64,000 nucleotides of DNA from Rummeliibacillus stabekisii (GCF_007988965.1 NZ_BJVD01000002.1:186001-250000); one strand, 5' to 3'. Shown: positions 40,510 to 51,268, counted from the stretch's first letter. Numbers and translations: made by a program. Notes: generated from the sequence alone by a model not told the origin.

Positions 40510-40710
40510 TTATTTAAGACCGTATTTTTTGTTGAAACGATCCACACGTCCATCAGCAGACGCGAATTTTTGACGGCCAGTATAGAATGGGTGACATTCG
40601 CTGCAAAACTCAACGTTGATGTTTTCTTTTACTGAACCTGTTTTGAAAGAATTACCGCAAGAGCATGTTACAGTAGCTTCTTTGTATTCTGGATGAATTC
40701 CTTGTTTCAT
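40510..40710 (-). CDS. rpmE: 50S ribosomal protein L31, zinc-binding form
   Basis: 66 residues with C16-x-C18 and C36-x-x-C39, the zinc-binding (C+) type, and the conserved '[11 protein letters not shown]' and C-terminal 'DRFNKKYGL'. AGGAGA SD. Downstream of rho. Confidence 0.96.
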   Translation of the reverse strand: MKQGIHPEYKEATVTCSCGNSFKTGSVKENINVEFCSECHPFYTGRQKFASADGRVDRFNKKYGLK

Positions 40711-40873
40711 GTGTAATATCTCCTCTCGCCCTGAACCATCTGGAACAGAGTATTATCGAACTGTTGCCTTACACGACCCAGTTTTTGTTTGCCGTATATG
40801 CAACACGTATGAAATGCAATAACCATAGTATAGCAAGTCCCGACAGAAGATGCAACAAATTAATTCGAGGAAT

Positions 40874-42157
40874 TTAAATTAGTCCTTTGCCATTACGTGC
40901 AGCTTTCATATCGGTATTTAGCGTATCAAAAAACTCTTCATTTGTCTTTGTATTACGCAATTTTTTCAAGAAACGCTCCGCAAAATCTGGAGAGTCCGAG
41001 AAGGTTTTTCGAATTGCCCACAGCTTATCCAACTGTTCTTTTGGAATAAGAAGTTCTTCTTTCCGCGTGCCGGAGCGGCGGATATCAATAGCTGGGAAGA
41101 TACGTCGTTCAGCAAGGCTGCGATCTAGATGTAGCTCTAAATTCCCTGTACCTTTAAATTCTTCGTAAATGACTTCATCCATACGCGAGCCTGTATCGAT
41201 TAAAGCTGTAGCCAAAATAGTCAAACTACCGCCTTCTTCAATGTTCCGAGCTGCACCGAAGAACCGTTTTGGTCGGTGGAAAGCCGCAGGGTCAATACCG
41301 CCTGATAACGTACGACCACTTGGTGGGATAACAAGGTTATAGGCGCGAGCAAGCCTTGTGATAGAATCCATTAAAATAATCACATCACGTTTATGTTCAA
41401 CAAGACGCATAGCACGTTCAAGAACAAGTTCTGCGACTTTCACATGATTTTCTGGCAGTTCATCGAATGTAGAACTTACTACATCCGCATTTACTGAACG
41501 TTCAATATCTGTTACTTCTTCTGGTCGTTCATCTATCAATAGCACAATTAATTCTGACTCAGGGTATTTCTCCGTAATGGCATTTGCGATTTCTTTCATC
41601 AGCAATGTCTTACCCGCTTTTGGTGGAGCGACGATTAATCCCCGTTGTCCAAAACCGACTGGAGCCACTAAATCCATAATACGAGTAGATAGTTTTGACG
41701 GTGTTGTTTCTAATTTGATGTGTCTATCAGGATACAACGGCGTAAGCGCAGGGAAAAATACACGTTCTTTGGCCACTTCTGGATCCTCGCCATTGACAGC
41801 TTCAACATGTAAAAGTCCGTAGTAGCGTTCATTTTCTTTCGGCGGACGAACTTTCCCCGTTACCTTATCGCCATTTCTCAAGCTAAAACGTCGAATTTGG
41901 GATGCAGATATATAGATATCCTCAGAGCTTGGTGAATAGTTGATAGGGCGCAAGAAACCAAATCCTTCTTGTTGGATGATTTCAAGCACACCTTCCATAA
42001 AGAAATAACCTTCACTTTCGGCACGAGATTTTAAAATTGCAAAAATCAGCTCTTTTTTTGTCAACTTGCCATAATACGAAATTTTATATTCTCTAGCAAG
42101 CGCATAGAGATCTTTTAATTTCATATCTTCAAGTTGAGAAATTGTCATTGTCGTCAT
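40874..42157 (-). CDS. rho: Transcription termination factor Rho
   Basis: Hexameric RNA-dependent ATPase. 427 residues: N-terminal helical domain, cold-shock-type RNA-binding domain (about 52-120, 'GFGFLR'), P-loop 'APPKAGKT' (177-184), 'DERPEEVTD' near 219, Q-loop/R-loop in the C-terminal half. Starts at ATG 42157; SD is weak (AGTGGTG), which may matter for control. Confidence 0.95.
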   Translation of the reverse strand: MTTMTISQLEDMKLKDLYALAREYKISYYGKLTKKELIFAILKSRAESEGYFFMEGVLEIIQQEGFGFLRPINYSPSSEDIYISASQIRRFSLRNGDKVTGKVRPPKENERYYGLLHVEAVNGEDPEVAKERVFFPALTPLYPDRHIKLETTPSKLSTRIMDLVAPVGFGQRGLIVAPPKAGKTLLMKEIANAITEKYPESELIVLLIDERPEEVTDIERSVNADVVSSTFDELPENHVKVAELVLERAMRLVEHKRDVIILMDSITRLARAYNLVIPPSGRTLSGGIDPAAFHRPKRFFGAARNIEEGGSLTILATALIDTGSRMDEVIYEEFKGTGNLELHLDRSLAERRIFPAIDIRRSGTRKEELLIPKEQLDKLWAIRKTFSDSPDFAERFLKKLRNTKTNEEFFDTLNTDMKAARNGKGLI

Positions 42158-42483
42158 AGGCAATACACCACTCTTGTTTAATATTGTAAAAATCACGAAA
42201 TGAGGATGAGAGTTATCCCGCACGAACGGGCAGCCCCACCTTCACTTTGGTGTAAATGAGAATTTAGGTGGGCCATAACTGCCAGTAATAGACCGATTGG
42301 GGCAGCGAAACTTTGCCAATCCGTCATAGGCTTAATTGAACCAATCGAGTTCACAGGTTCTGCATCAAGACATTTCGAGTTGATGCAGAAACAGTGGAAC
42401 CGAACTAACACTCATTGTAAAGAAAGCACCTGAGTGAAGCTTCACTACTTTGTCATTGGGAATGGAATTTTAGCGAGAAGAGA
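42158..42483 (-). promoter_or_regulatory. Rho 5' leader with hairpin
   Basis: 360-bp gap between glpX and rho. The clearest structure is an 11-bp perfect hairpin TTCTGCATCAA/TTGATGCAGAA (42358-42368 with 42380-42390) with an 11-nt loop. A 72-codon frame from a GTG at 42411 covers it but has no SD. B. subtilis rho is known to control its own expression, so leader-based control is possible. Confidence 0.45.
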
Positions 42484-42499
42484 CCCGGCAAATGCCGGG
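42484..42499 (-). terminator. Hairpin after glpX
   Basis: Perfect CCCGGCA-aa-TGCCGGG with a 2-nt loop core, 18 bp after glpX; followed by TCTCTTCTC instead of a strong T run, so termination may be partial. Confidence 0.5.
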
Positions 42500-42516
42500 C
42501 CAAGTAAAATAGAAGT

Positions 42517-43485
42517 TTAATCTTGCATAAATAGTTTTGGTTTTTTTGTTAAACTATGTCTACCTTCAACAAAACGAACAGTTCCTGATTTTGCACGCAT
42601 TACAACCGACTCTGTCGTACAGTGCCCACCTTTGAATTGGACGCCTTTCAAAAGTTCGCCATCTGTTACGCCAGTTGCTGCGAAAATAGCATCATCGCCT
42701 TTAACCAAATCTTCCATCTTTAACACAGTGTTAACGGCGATACCCATTTTACGGCAGCGTTCTACTTCTTCTTCGTTAGATGGAATAAGCTTTCCTTGAA
42801 GCTCTCCGCCTAGGCATTTTAGTGCAACTGCTGCAATAACGCCTTCTGGAGCTCCACCTGTGCCGAACAGAATGTCTACGCCTGTTTCGTCAAACGCTGT
42901 GTTGATTGCTGCTGCTACATCGCCATCCGTGATGAATTTGATACGAGCACCTGCAGCACGGATTTGGTCAACGATTGGTTGGTGACGATCACGATTTAAT
43001 AGTGTTGCCACTACGTCCTCGATGTTCTTATTTTTCGCTTTTGCTACCGCTTTAAGATTATCGATTACAGGTGCATCGATATCAATCTTACCTGCGGCTT
43101 CTGGTCCAACTGCGATTTTATCCATATACATATCCGGCGCATGAAGCAAGTTGCCTCGGTCGGCAATCGCAAGAACTGTGAGTGCATTCCCACTTCCTTG
43201 TGCAACAATATTTGTGCCTTCTAGCGGATCGACTGCAATATCCACTTGAGGACCAGCTGGATCTGAACCGAGTTTCTCTCCGATGTATAGCATAGGCGCT
43301 TCGTCCATCTCGCCTTCGCCAATCACTACTACCGCGTCCATTGGAATGGAATCAAATACTTGGCGCATAGCTGTTGTTGCCGCATCATCTGCTTCCATCT
43401 TTAAGCCACGGCCCATCCATCTTGCTGATGCGATTGCTGCTGCTTCTGTCACACGAACTACTTCCATAGATAAACTGCGTTTCAT
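42517..43485 (-). CDS. glpX: Class II fructose-1,6-bisphosphatase GlpX
   Basis: Gluconeogenic phosphatase producing fructose 6-phosphate. 322 residues with metal-binding '[11 protein letters not shown]' near 56 and 'DPLEGTN' near 82. ATG at 43485 with GGAGGAA; the longer frame upstream is non-homologous. Same place as B. subtilis ywjI, near fbaA and the transaldolase. Confidence 0.94.
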   Translation of the reverse strand: MKRSLSMEVVRVTEAAAIASARWMGRGLKMEADDAATTAMRQVFDSIPMDAVVVIGEGEMDEAPMLYIGEKLGSDPAGPQVDIAVDPLEGTNIVAQGSGNALTVLAIADRGNLLHAPDMYMDKIAVGPEAAGKIDIDAPVIDNLKAVAKAKNKNIEDVVATLLNRDRHQPIVDQIRAAGARIKFITDGDVAAAINTAFDETGVDILFGTGGAPEGVIAAVALKCLGGELQGKLIPSNEEEVERCRKMGIAVNTVLKMEDLVKGDDAIFAATGVTDGELLKGVQFKGGHCTTESVVMRAKSGTVRFVEGRHSLTKKPKLFMQD

Positions 43486-43578
43486 TTTTAACTGTTCCTC
43501 CCATTTCCATCTTGATGACTGATTCGTTTTCACACTAAATCTATTATAGCACACAGTTTTTGTTGTGCCTGATTATTT

Positions 43579-44871
43579 TTAGTTAAAACGCTTTGCCGCT
43601 TGGTTTGCAGATTCTGTTTCGATTGACTCTCGATGGATATCTGCTCCTAAATCCTGTAGCTTAGCAATAATATCGCTGTAACCGCGCTCAATATGGAAAA
43701 TATCATGGACTTCGGTATTTCCTTTTGCTAACAAGCCCGCGATAATAAGTGCTGCTCCCGCTCTCAAATCTGTTGCAGTAACTGTAGCAGCTTCTAGCTT
43801 TGTAGGACCTGTTAAAATGGCCGAACGCCCTTCTACTTTGGCAACTGCACCCATTCTGCTAATTTCGTCTATATGCTTAAAGCGAGCGGAATAAATGGTA
43901 TCTGTAACGATAGAGGAACCGTTTGCTTGCGTTAATAGCACAGTGAATGGTTGTTGCAAGTCAGTCGGAAACCCTGGATATACAAGCGTTTTAATATCCA
44001 CAGGTTTTAAGCTTTTAGGCTTAGGAATAAAAATTCGTTCTTCTTCTTCCATGACTTCTACGCCCATTTCACGTAGTTTTGCCGTGACTGCTTCTAAATG
44101 GAGTGGAATAACATTATCGATAGTCACGCCATCTCCAATAGCAGCCGCCATAATCATATAGGTACCCGCTTCAATGCGGTCAGGAATAATAGTATGGTTC
44201 GTGCCATGCAATTCTTCGACGCCTTCAATCCGAATTACGTTAGTTCCAGCTCCTTTGATTTTGGCGCCCATATTTGTGAGCAATGTGGCAACATCAATAA
44301 TTTCTGGCTCTTTTGCTGCATTTTCAATAATCGTTTTGCCTGTTGCAAGCACTGCTGCCAGCATAATATTAATCGTTGCACCGACACTGCTAACATCTAA
44401 GTAAATTTTTGCTCCACGCAATTCTTCTGCACGCAAATAGATAGCTCCATGTTCATTAGTCACCTGCGCACCTAAGGCTTCAAAACCTTTAATATGCTGG
44501 TCAATAGGACGAGGGCCAAGATGACATCCGCCAGGCAAGCCGATAACTGCTTTTTTGAAGCGGCCTAGCATAGCTCCCATTAGGTAATACGATGCGCGCA
44601 ATTTTTTGACATTGCCATTAGGCATCGGCATATCCACCATAGAACGTGGATCTATAACCATACGACCATCATCAAATTCTACATTTCCGCCAATTTCCTC
44701 AAGCAAAGTCTTTAGTGTCCAAACATCTAAAATTTCTGGCAATCCTTCGATTGTTACAGGAGAATTGGCCAAAATGGAAGCAGGGATTAAGGCTACTGCA
44801 CTATTTTTTGCGCCGCTGACTTTAATCGTGCCCTTTAGAGGTTTTTCACCCGCAATTTTATACACGTCCAT
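43579..44871 (-). CDS. murAB: UDP-N-acetylglucosamine 1-carboxyvinyltransferase, second copy
   Basis: 430-residue MurA paralogue with Cys116 in '[12 protein letters not shown]' and Lys22. Same reaction as murAA at 18.1 kb, but position between the transaldolase and glpX equals B. subtilis murAB (murZ). Low-GC Gram-positives often keep both. Confidence 0.93.
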   Translation of the reverse strand: MDVYKIAGEKPLKGTIKVSGAKNSAVALIPASILANSPVTIEGLPEILDVWTLKTLLEEIGGNVEFDDGRMVIDPRSMVDMPMPNGNVKKLRASYYLMGAMLGRFKKAVIGLPGGCHLGPRPIDQHIKGFEALGAQVTNEHGAIYLRAEELRGAKIYLDVSSVGATINIMLAAVLATGKTIIENAAKEPEIIDVATLLTNMGAKIKGAGTNVIRIEGVEELHGTNHTIIPDRIEAGTYMIMAAAIGDGVTIDNVIPLHLEAVTAKLREMGVEVMEEEERIFIPKPKSLKPVDIKTLVYPGFPTDLQQPFTVLLTQANGSSIVTDTIYSARFKHIDEISRMGAVAKVEGRSAILTGPTKLEAATVTATDLRAGAALIIAGLLAKGNTEVHDIFHIERGYSDIIAKLQDLGADIHRESIETESANQAAKRFN

Positions 44872-44885
44872 CTCATTCTCCTTAA

Positions 44886-45533
44886 TTATTTATCTTTGTT
44901 TGCCCAGTCTTTCATGAAGCCTTCGATCCCTTTATCTGTCAAAGGATGATGGAATAATTGTTTCAACACTTTATATGGTGTAGTGGCGATGTGTGCGCCT
45001 GCTAGAGCAGCTTCTGTAATGTGTCGTGGGTGACGAATAGAAGCAGCGATAATTTGTGTTGGTATCTCGTGAATAGCAAAAATCTCTGCAATTTCTCTTA
45101 CTAGTTCTGTACCATCTTGACCAATATCATCTAAGCGGCCTAAGAACGGAGAAACATACGTAGCACCAGCACGTGCAGCCATTAAAGCTTGGTTTGCATT
45201 AAAGATTAACGTCACATTCGTTTTGATTCCTTCTGCCGTTAGCGCAGCACAAGCAGTCAAACCTGCGGGTGTGAATGGCAATTTAACCGTAATATTCGGC
45301 GCGATTTGAGCTAATTCATGACCTTCTTTGATCATGCCCTCTGCATCTAAAGCAATAACTTCCCCACTAATAGATCCATCTACTAAATCTGCAATCTCTT
45401 TCAAACGATCATGGAATGAGATGTTTTTCTCTTTCGCTACTAGTGAAGGGTTTGTTGTTACACCTGAAAGAATCCCCCATGAGTGTGCTTCCTTAATTTC
45501 ATCAAAATTGGCTGTATCAATAAAAAATTTCAC
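44886..45533 (-). CDS. tal: Transaldolase (fructose-6-phosphate aldolase-like subfamily)
   Basis: 215 residues, the short TalC/FSA type. Schiff-base lysine K84 in 'ITVKLPFT', 'FIDTAN' at 4-9, 'TTNPSLV' at 26-32. Transfers dihydroxyacetone units in the pentose phosphate pathway. 14 bp upstream of murAB in the fba-tal-murAB series. Confidence 0.93.
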   Translation of the reverse strand: MKFFIDTANFDEIKEAHSWGILSGVTTNPSLVAKEKNISFHDRLKEIADLVDGSISGEVIALDAEGMIKEGHELAQIAPNITVKLPFTPAGLTACAALTAEGIKTNVTLIFNANQALMAARAGATYVSPFLGRLDDIGQDGTELVREIAEIFAIHEIPTQIIAASIRHPRHITEAALAGAHIATTPYKVLKQLFHHPLTDKGIEGFMKDWANKDK

Positions 45534-45554
45534 TTCTATTTCCTCCTAATGATG

Positions 45555-45595
45555 GAAAAATGGAGAAGTCCCGGATTCAAACCGGTTCCTTCTCC
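45555..45595 (-). terminator. Terminator between fbaA and the transaldolase gene
   Basis: GGAGAAG/CTTCTCC outer stem and CCGG/CCGG inner stem with T run on the minus strand; may allow partial read-through into tal. Confidence 0.75.
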
Positions 45596-45621
45596 CATTC
45601 CTCTCTATTTAAACTATATGC

Positions 45622-46476
45622 TTATGCTTTTTGACAGCTACCGAACTCGCGCATTTTTCCGATAACAGTGGCTTTAATTGCCTCGCGAGCAGGACCTAAG
45701 AATTTACGTGGATCGTATTGTTCTTTATCCTTGTCCAAAAATTCGCGAATCGCTTTTGTAGCAGCAATTTGGTTTTCAGTATTCACGTTAATTTTTGCAG
45801 TACCCAATGAGATAGAACGTTGAATGTCTTTTGTAGGGATACCTGTTCCTCCGTGAAGTACAAGTGGAAGATCTGCCAGTTTTGAGATTTCTTCCATTTC
45901 TTTAAAGCCCAAGTTTGGTTCGCCTTTGTATGGACCGTGAACAGAGCCCAATGCAGGTGCTAAACAGTCTATTGCTGTCGCTTCTACCATCTTGCGGCAT
46001 TCCTCTGGGTCAGCATACTTAATGCCGCCGATTACGCCATCTTCGTCGCCGCCTACTGTACCAAGTTCTGCTTCTACAGAAACACCGTGTGCATGCGCAT
46101 ACTCAACTACTTTTGAAGTGATTTCAATGTTTTCTTCAAATGGATGGTGAGATGCATCAATCATGACAGATGTAAAGCCTGCATCAATCGCCTCTTTACA
46201 TTTTTCAAAACTTGAACCATGATCTAAATGAATTGCCACTGGCACAGTTGTGTTATAGCTTTCCATTAGGCCTTTAACCATTTGAACAACGGCAATAAAT
46301 CCACCCATATATTTCCCCGCACCTTCAGATACGCCTAAAATAACTGGTGATTTTTCTTCTTCTGCCGCTTGTAGAATTGCTTGTGTCCATTCAAGATTAT
46401 TAATATTGAATTGACCTACAGCATAGCTATTTTCTTTTGCTGTAATTAACATTTCTTTCATTGAAACCAAAGCCAT
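45622..46476 (-). CDS. fbaA: Fructose-bisphosphate aldolase, class II
   Basis: Zinc-dependent glycolytic aldolase, 284 residues. '[11 protein letters not shown]' supplies zinc His83/His86 and catalytic Asp85; 'LHGGTGIP' near 206 binds the substrate phosphate. ATG at 46476 with AAAGGAGG. Downstream of spo0F as in B. subtilis. Confidence 0.96.
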   Translation of the reverse strand: MALVSMKEMLITAKENSYAVGQFNINNLEWTQAILQAAEEEKSPVILGVSEGAGKYMGGFIAVVQMVKGLMESYNTTVPVAIHLDHGSSFEKCKEAIDAGFTSVMIDASHHPFEENIEITSKVVEYAHAHGVSVEAELGTVGGDEDGVIGGIKYADPEECRKMVEATAIDCLAPALGSVHGPYKGEPNLGFKEMEEISKLADLPLVLHGGTGIPTKDIQRSISLGTAKINVNTENQIAATKAIREFLDKDKEQYDPRKFLGPAREAIKATVIGKMREFGSCQKA

Positions 46477-46583
46477 TAGTAAATCCTCCTTTAGGATGTA
46501 ATGTAACATGGTGTTATGTTATATTGAGTATTTCCCTTCTTATCATAACAAAAAGAATAAGCATTGACTACCGACAATACTTA

Positions 46584-46940
46584 TTACACAACTATTTTTA
46601 TCACAGTATCTCTTACTTCTAAAATATTAAATGGTTTTGCGAAAAAGTAATCTGCTCCGCAATTTTCAGCTTCATTCATCACTTCTTTGTCGCTGTCTCC
46701 TGTCATCATAATCACAGGCAAATCTGCATAAGTTTCTTTTATTTTTTTTAATATTTCCAGACCGTGCATACCTGGAATTTTCATATCTAATAACACGCAG
46801 TCTAGCATGTTATTTTCAAATATTTGTACCGCTTCTGCTCCATTAGATGCAAGAAGTGTTTCAAACCCCTCATTTTTAAAAACCTCGCTGAGAAGCATTC
46901 TGATGCCTTGCTGGTCGTCGACAATTAATATTTTTTTCAT
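46584..46940 (-). CDS. spo0F: Sporulation phosphorelay response regulator Spo0F
   Basis: Single-domain receiver, 118 residues, that takes phosphate from sporulation kinases and passes it to Spo0B. Acidic pocket D8/D9, phospho-acceptor D52 in 'LLDMKIPGM', Thr80 and Lys102 in 'FAKPF'. No output domain. 'DDQQGIR' and the position before fbaA identify Spo0F over CheY. It is the target pathway of Sda, also in this window. Confidence 0.92.
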   Translation of the reverse strand: MKKILIVDDQQGIRMLLSEVFKNEGFETLLASNGAEAVQIFENNMLDCVLLDMKIPGMHGLEILKKIKETYADLPVIMMTGDSDKEVMNEAENCGADYFFAKPFNILEVRDTVIKIVV

Positions 46941-47690
46941 ATACCTTTCTGCTACAAAAATACAGGCAAATATATTTATCTATGCTAGACATACCCTGCT
47001 TCATAAACTCTTAACCGCCAGTATATTTATCCTGTAAGCACTTTCAGAATCACCTTTTCATTATTTTCCAAACGAAGGCCAATCCCAATCTATACAGAAA
47101 TAAAACCTACTATAGCGAATAAGTCCCATACCATTAACAATTAACTACAGCTTAATATATGTGTGTTTTCATGCTAGTCTAGCGTGCAGTTTTTATATCC
47201 TATCTGTTGTTTTTGCCTGTCCTTATAGCAGAATTCACCTCTCCTTCGATGGTTGATATATTGATGATTTTGATTAATTACAATTAAAATCTTTTAACTA
47301 TTTCTGTTTCTTTTACTTTTTTGCACTTTATTGGAAATTCAAAATCATTCAAGACATTTGCATTCAGCAGCGTACCGAATACAAATCTCGTCAGTTTCAT
47401 TCCTCCTACACCAAAAATAGCAAACTCTATAAGAATACTAGGAGTTCGCTAAACAAGGAGCTAAATGAAATGTAGAACTCATATATTAGTAACTATTGAT
47501 AAAATATCTTTCCATTTTTTAGCACTTGTATATATTGCAATTTTAAACTTTATTGTCCCCTTATTATACTCTATTCGCCCATTATTTTTATTTTCCTGCA
47601 TTATTAGATAAGTTTTTATTTTAACAAACTCTCTTTCACACAAAAAAATTAAATAATATCACAATATGAGAACCATTTCAGGGCTCTATT
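46941..47690. other. Long AT-rich gap between spo0F and ywjG
   Basis: About 750 bp with divergent genes at both ends. It should contain the spo0F promoter, but no convincing sigma-H or Spo0A site was found by eye. One small minus-strand ORF (47284-47400) is the only coding candidate. Confidence 0.5.
47284..47400 (-). CDS. Possible small ORF (38 aa) upstream of spo0F
   Basis: ATG at 47400 with GTAGGAGGA immediately before it; the spacing is only about 1 nt, too short for normal initiation. The frame stays open upstream to 47451. Product basic with a hydrophobic start and no known family. May be spurious. Confidence 0.2.
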   Translation of the reverse strand: MKLTRFVFGTLLNANVLNDFEFPIKCKKVKETEIVKRF

Positions 47691-47718
47691 TTGCAATTGG
47701 ATTATACCCATTTATAAT
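47691..47718 (+). promoter_or_regulatory. Sigma-A promoter of ywjG
   Basis: TTGCAA, 16-bp gap and perfect TATAAT; start predicted near 47725, giving a leader of only about 12 nt that is mostly SD. Confidence 0.65.
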
Positions 47719-47736
47719 GAAGGTGAGGTGAATGGA

Positions 47737-48255
47737 ATGTTAAAAATGTTATCTACCCAAATCGGCGGCTTGTTAAAGCGAGTGGCTACAGACCAAGAAG
47801 AAGCAATCGAGGAAACTGCCCGTCTGCTTGCACAAGCTGGAATTGGAGAAGGGTTTGTCTATTTTGCATGCTTTGATGAGCTAAAGGCTGTAGAAGTCAA
47901 TGCTATGCAAGCTGCAAAACCTTTCCAACAATTGCGCCCTTTTACCCCGGAAGCGAATATTACGGATATTGACCGTGTATGTATCTTCGCACGAACCGCA
48001 CATGATCCAAATGCATTAAAGTTAGCTCAAACTTTATACGATGCATTTATCCCCTTTGCAGTTGTGGCAAGTGAGAAAGTTGAAAATGCCGGAAAAATGG
48101 CCGACCTAGCTTATACGTATATTTCTATGGATATTAAAAAAGGATTGTTACCGAATGATTTGGGCGAGCGTATTGTCTTACCACATACGCTAACAGCTCT
48201 GTTTATCTATGAGGCGATCAAGATGTCTTATGATGAAATGGTGGATGGGCTATAA
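47737..48255 (+). CDS. ywjG: DUF2529 protein YwjG
   Basis: 172-residue cytoplasmic protein of the DUF2529 family with an SIS-like look ('ARLLAQAGIGEGFVY' near 28). Function unknown. ATG at 47737 with GAGGTG gives the usual 'MLKMLSTQ' start. Sits between pyrG and spo0F as in B. subtilis, transcribed away from both. Confidence 0.8.
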   Translation: MLKMLSTQIGGLLKRVATDQEEAIEETARLLAQAGIGEGFVYFACFDELKAVEVNAMQAAKPFQQLRPFTPEANITDIDRVCIFARTAHDPNALKLAQTLYDAFIPFAVVASEKVENAGKMADLAYTYISMDIKKGLLPNDLGERIVLPHTLTALFIYEAIKMSYDEMVDGL

Positions 48256-48309
48256 TTCTAAGCCATCCCTTAGGAGATATTTAAATTATTTTAACTAAAC
48301 AACAAAGAA

Positions 48310-48339
48310 AAAACCAGGCTAATGTATCAGCCTGGTTTT
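48310..48339. terminator. Bidirectional terminator between ywjG and pyrG
   Basis: AAAACCAGGCT stem and complement with an 8-nt loop and T runs on both strands; shared by two convergent genes. Confidence 0.9.
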
Positions 48340-48352
48340 ACTTTTGTTTCAT

Positions 48353-49945
48353 TTATTTCACAGAAGCGCCGACAAACTCGCGGAATAACGGTTGTGGACG
48401 GTTAGGACGTGAAATGAATTCTGGATGGAATTGACATGCAACAAAGAATTTTTTCTCCGGCAATTCAATAATTTCTACTAAACGATCGTCAGGAGAAGTT
48501 CCTGAGAAGACTAGTCCTTCTGCTTCCATCGCTTCACGGAACTCATTGTTGAATTCATAACGATGGCGATGACGTTCATATACTAGTTCATCATTATAGA
48601 TTTCACCTGCACGAGATCCTTCTTTTAATTTACATGGATATAGGCCAAGGCGAAGTGTGCCACCTAAATCTTCTACATCGATTTGGTCAGGTAGTAATGC
48701 AATGACTGGATATTTTGTTTCTGCATCCAATTCAGCTGAATGTGCACCTTTAAGCCCAAGTACATTGCGTGCAAATTCAACTGATGCAAGCTGCATGCCT
48801 AAACAAATACCCAAGAATGGTACATCGTTTTCACGTGCATATTGGATTGCTAAAATTTTACCTTCTACTCCACGATCACCAAATCCACCTGGTACTAAAA
48901 TACCGTCAGCGTCATGTAATAATTCTTTTACATTTTCTTCTGTTACGTCTTCTGCATTGATAGCATTCACTTCTATATCTGTATCATGTGCGTATCCAGC
49001 ATGTTTCAATGCTTCTACTACAGAGATATAAGCATCTTGCAACTCAACGTATTTTCCGACAAGTGCAATTTTCGTTGTCTTTTTAAGGCTTTTTACTTTA
49101 TCGACTAAAGCTTTCCAATCAGCCATATCTGCTTGTGGTGCTTCAATGCCAAAGTGTTCTAAAACAATGTCATCAATGTGTTGCGCTTGCAGATTTAACG
49201 GGATATCATAAAGGCTTTCTGCATCCACGCATTCAATAACTTCATGCGGTTTTACATCGCAGAATAGCGCTAGTTTTTCTTTCATTTCTGTTGGCACTGG
49301 GCGATCTGAACGTACCACCAAAATGTTTGGTTGAATACCTAATGAACGTAACTCTTTCACTGAGTGCTGAGTCGGTTTCGTTTTTAGCTCGCCTGCTGCA
49401 CCAATATAAGGGATAAGTGTACAGTGTAAATAAAGGACATTTTCATTTCCAAGATTGCTTTTCATTTGGCGAATTGCTTCAAGGAATGGCAATGACTCGA
49501 TATCGCCTACTGTTCCGCCGACTTCTGTGATGACGATGTCTGCACTTGTTTCGCGGCCCGCACGTTGGATGCGGTCTTTAATTTCATTTGTGATATGCGG
49601 AATCACTTGTACAGTACCACCGTTGTAATCTCCGCGGCGTTCTTTTTTCAATACTGTTGAGTAAACTTTACCAGATGTCACTGTTGAATGTTTACCTAAG
49701 TTAATATCAATAAAACGCTCGTAATGGCCTAAGTCTAAATCAGTTTCTGCGCCATCATCTGTAACGAACACTTCACCATGTTGGTATGGGCTCATAGTTC
49801 CTGGATCGATATTGATGTATGGATCAAATTTTTGAATTGTTACATTCATTCCACGGTTTTTTAACAAACGTCCAAGTGATGCTGCTGTGATCCCTTTACC
49901 TAATGATGAAACTACGCCACCAGTTACAAAAATATATTTGGTCAA
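48353..49945 (-). CDS. pyrG: CTP synthase
   Basis: Aminates UTP to CTP using glutamine. 530 residues: N-terminal synthetase domain ('[14 protein letters not shown]', '[27 protein letters not shown]' in part) and C-terminal class I glutaminase ('[10 protein letters not shown]' with the catalytic Cys). Controlled by the leader attenuator described separately. Confidence 0.97.
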   Translation of the reverse strand: MTKYIFVTGGVVSSLGKGITAASLGRLLKNRGMNVTIQKFDPYINIDPGTMSPYQHGEVFVTDDGAETDLDLGHYERFIDINLGKHSTVTSGKVYSTVLKKERRGDYNGGTVQVIPHITNEIKDRIQRAGRETSADIVITEVGGTVGDIESLPFLEAIRQMKSNLGNENVLYLHCTLIPYIGAAGELKTKPTQHSVKELRSLGIQPNILVVRSDRPVPTEMKEKLALFCDVKPHEVIECVDAESLYDIPLNLQAQHIDDIVLEHFGIEAPQADMADWKALVDKVKSLKKTTKIALVGKYVELQDAYISVVEALKHAGYAHDTDIEVNAINAEDVTEENVKELLHDADGILVPGGFGDRGVEGKILAIQYARENDVPFLGICLGMQLASVEFARNVLGLKGAHSAELDAETKYPVIALLPDQIDVEDLGGTLRLGLYPCKLKEGSRAGEIYNDELVYERHRHRYEFNNEFREAMEAEGLVFSGTSPDDRLVEIIELPEKKFFVACQFHPEFISRPNRPQPLFREFVGASVK

Positions 49946-49990
49946 TGAAAATTCCTCCTAGTTAGTGCTGAAGATAGGTTTTTTAAAAAA

Positions 49991-50031
49991 CAAAAAACGC
50001 TCCTCCCGCAAATAATTTGCAGGGGGAGCGT
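49991..50031 (-). terminator. pyrG leader attenuator
   Basis: Strong hairpin (ACGCTCC...GGAGCGT with central GCAAA/TTTGC) followed by six T, 46 bp before the pyrG ATG. The rising strand contains GCTCCCCC, able to pair with extra G residues at the transcript start, as in the reiterative-G attenuation of B. subtilis pyrG. Confidence 0.85.
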
Positions 50032-50063
50032 GAAGTTTCACGGTCAATCTCCTTTTTTAAGGA

Positions 50064-50103
50064 GCCCAAGTAAAAGGTTAAATGATAACTCAAAAGAAGT
50101 CAA
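50064..50103 (-). promoter_or_regulatory. pyrG promoter with GGGC start site
   Basis: TTGACT (50103-50098), exactly 17 bp, TAACCT (50080-50075), then 7 nt to GGGCTCC beginning at 50067. A GGGC start is what allows G slippage when CTP is low. The -35 lies a few bases after the rpoE stop. Confidence 0.75.
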
Positions 50104-50107
50104 GAAG

Positions 50108-50668
50108 TTAGTCTCTTTCTTTTTCTTCCAATTCATCTTCTTCATCGTCATCTTCATCTTCATCTAGTTCAAACTCTTCGTCATCCATATCGATATCTTC
50201 TTCTAACTCTTCTTCATCGATATCTTCGAGATCACCAGCATCAAATGTTTCTTCCTCTACCGCTTCTTCTTCAGCTTCATCTTCATCTAGGAATTCATCA
50301 AAGTCTTCTTCAAATTCAATTTCTTCTGCGTCGTCATCTAAATCATCTTCTTCAACGACTTTTGCTTTTTTCTTGCGCACTCTTACAGTTGGAGCTGTTT
50401 CTTCTTCTACTTGATCAATAGCATACCATTCACGAACACCCCAGCGATTTTCGCCCAAAGCAATAAAACGGCCATCGATATTCATATCTGTATAAAATTG
50501 AGCAGAAGCAGCTTTCATTTCTGCCTCTGAGCGTGCACCTAGGTCTACAATCGCTTGCATTATTTCAGTAAATGAAAGTGGTTGGTGCTTTTCCTCCAAA
50601 ATTGCATATGCTAAATTAATTAATGATTCTTCTGTTAATTGTTCTTCATTTAATTCACGAAGGTTCAA
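50108..50668 (-). CDS. rpoE: RNA polymerase delta subunit
   Basis: Delta subunit of Gram-positive RNA polymerase; displaces nucleic acid and speeds recycling. About 186 residues: folded N-terminal domain ('FYTDMNIDGRFIALGENRWGVREWY' in part) then a long Asp/Glu tail from about 100. Start unsure: TTG at 50668 (SD AAAGGA, 'NLRELNEEQ') is favoured over GTG 50677 and ATG 50707. Upstream of pyrG. Confidence 0.93.
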   Translation of the reverse strand: MNLRELNEEQLTEESLINLAYAILEEKHQPLSFTEIMQAIVDLGARSEAEMKAASAQFYTDMNIDGRFIALGENRWGVREWYAIDQVEEETAPTVRVRKKKAKVVEEDDLDDDAEEIEFEEDFDEFLDEDEAEEEAVEEETFDAGDLEDIDEEELEEDIDMDDEEFELDEDEDDDEEDELEEKERD

Positions 50669-50920
50669 ATCATGCACGTCCTTTCTTGTCCTAAACATCA
50701 TATCCATTTTGAACTTCTTATTACTGCTGTCACGCCTAAGGAACCAAATTTGGATCGTTCAAGAGTTCAACAGTATTGTACTATGCCAGATACTTAATCC
50801 ACAACCAATACCTGACTGATTTGTATGGGCAGCCATAACTATCAATAACTTTGAGTCAACTTGTGCTTCTTTCACGGCACAACGAATCCTTATATTATCT
50901 TATATTCATTGTTGCACGAA

Positions 50921-51079
50921 TCAATTCTTCTTCTTTTCTAAGCGTAAGCGGTAATAGCCATATGCAAAAAGGTAGATCGCTAAGAGCAGGAATGAGACTG
51001 CGCCAAGTTGCTTATCATAGGTAAAATAAGTCAAAATCAAGCACAATAGTATTACTATGAAATGAATCGCGATTTTCAC
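50921..51079 (-). CDS. Small two-span membrane protein (52 aa)
   Basis: GTG at 51079 with AAGGAG about 10 nt upstream. Two hydrophobic segments (4-20 and 26-41) and a basic tail 'YYRLRLEKKKN', so positive-inside topology is sensible. No recognised family. Between icmF and rpoE, after the icmF terminator. Confidence 0.6.
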   Translation of the reverse strand: MKIAIHFIVILLCLILTYFTYDKQLGAVSFLLLAIYLFAYGYYRLRLEKKKN

Positions 51080-51130
51080 TGCATTCTCACTCCTTCAACA
51101 ATAGTCCCATCCAATATAAGTCAAAAAGAA

Positions 51131-51158
51131 GAAGGCCTAATCGTAGGATTAGACACTT
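51131..51158 (-). terminator. Terminator of icmF
   Basis: CTAATC-gtag-GATTAG stem extended outward by GAAG/CTTC with mismatches, then TTCTTTTTG on the minus strand. Confidence 0.6.
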
Positions 51159-51268
51159 CCTCATATGAACAAATAAACGTTGTTTGAATAAAGCATACTC
51201 CTGATTTTATGATTCGTAAAGCCTAAAGAGCAAGAATTCAAGTGAGAATAATGAAAGGAATGTTTCAG

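Noticed and set aside
42193-42411. 72-codon minus-strand frame before rho
   Set aside because: GTG without SD, composition not protein-like; treated as part of the rho leader.
43579-44871. Second MurA as a sign of transfer or fosfomycin resistance
   Set aside because: Two MurA genes at these two positions are normal in Bacillales.
46941-47100. Sigma-H promoter or Spo0A boxes for spo0F
   Set aside because: An AGGATAA-like -35 was seen, but no matching -10 at the right distance and no TGTCGAA site.
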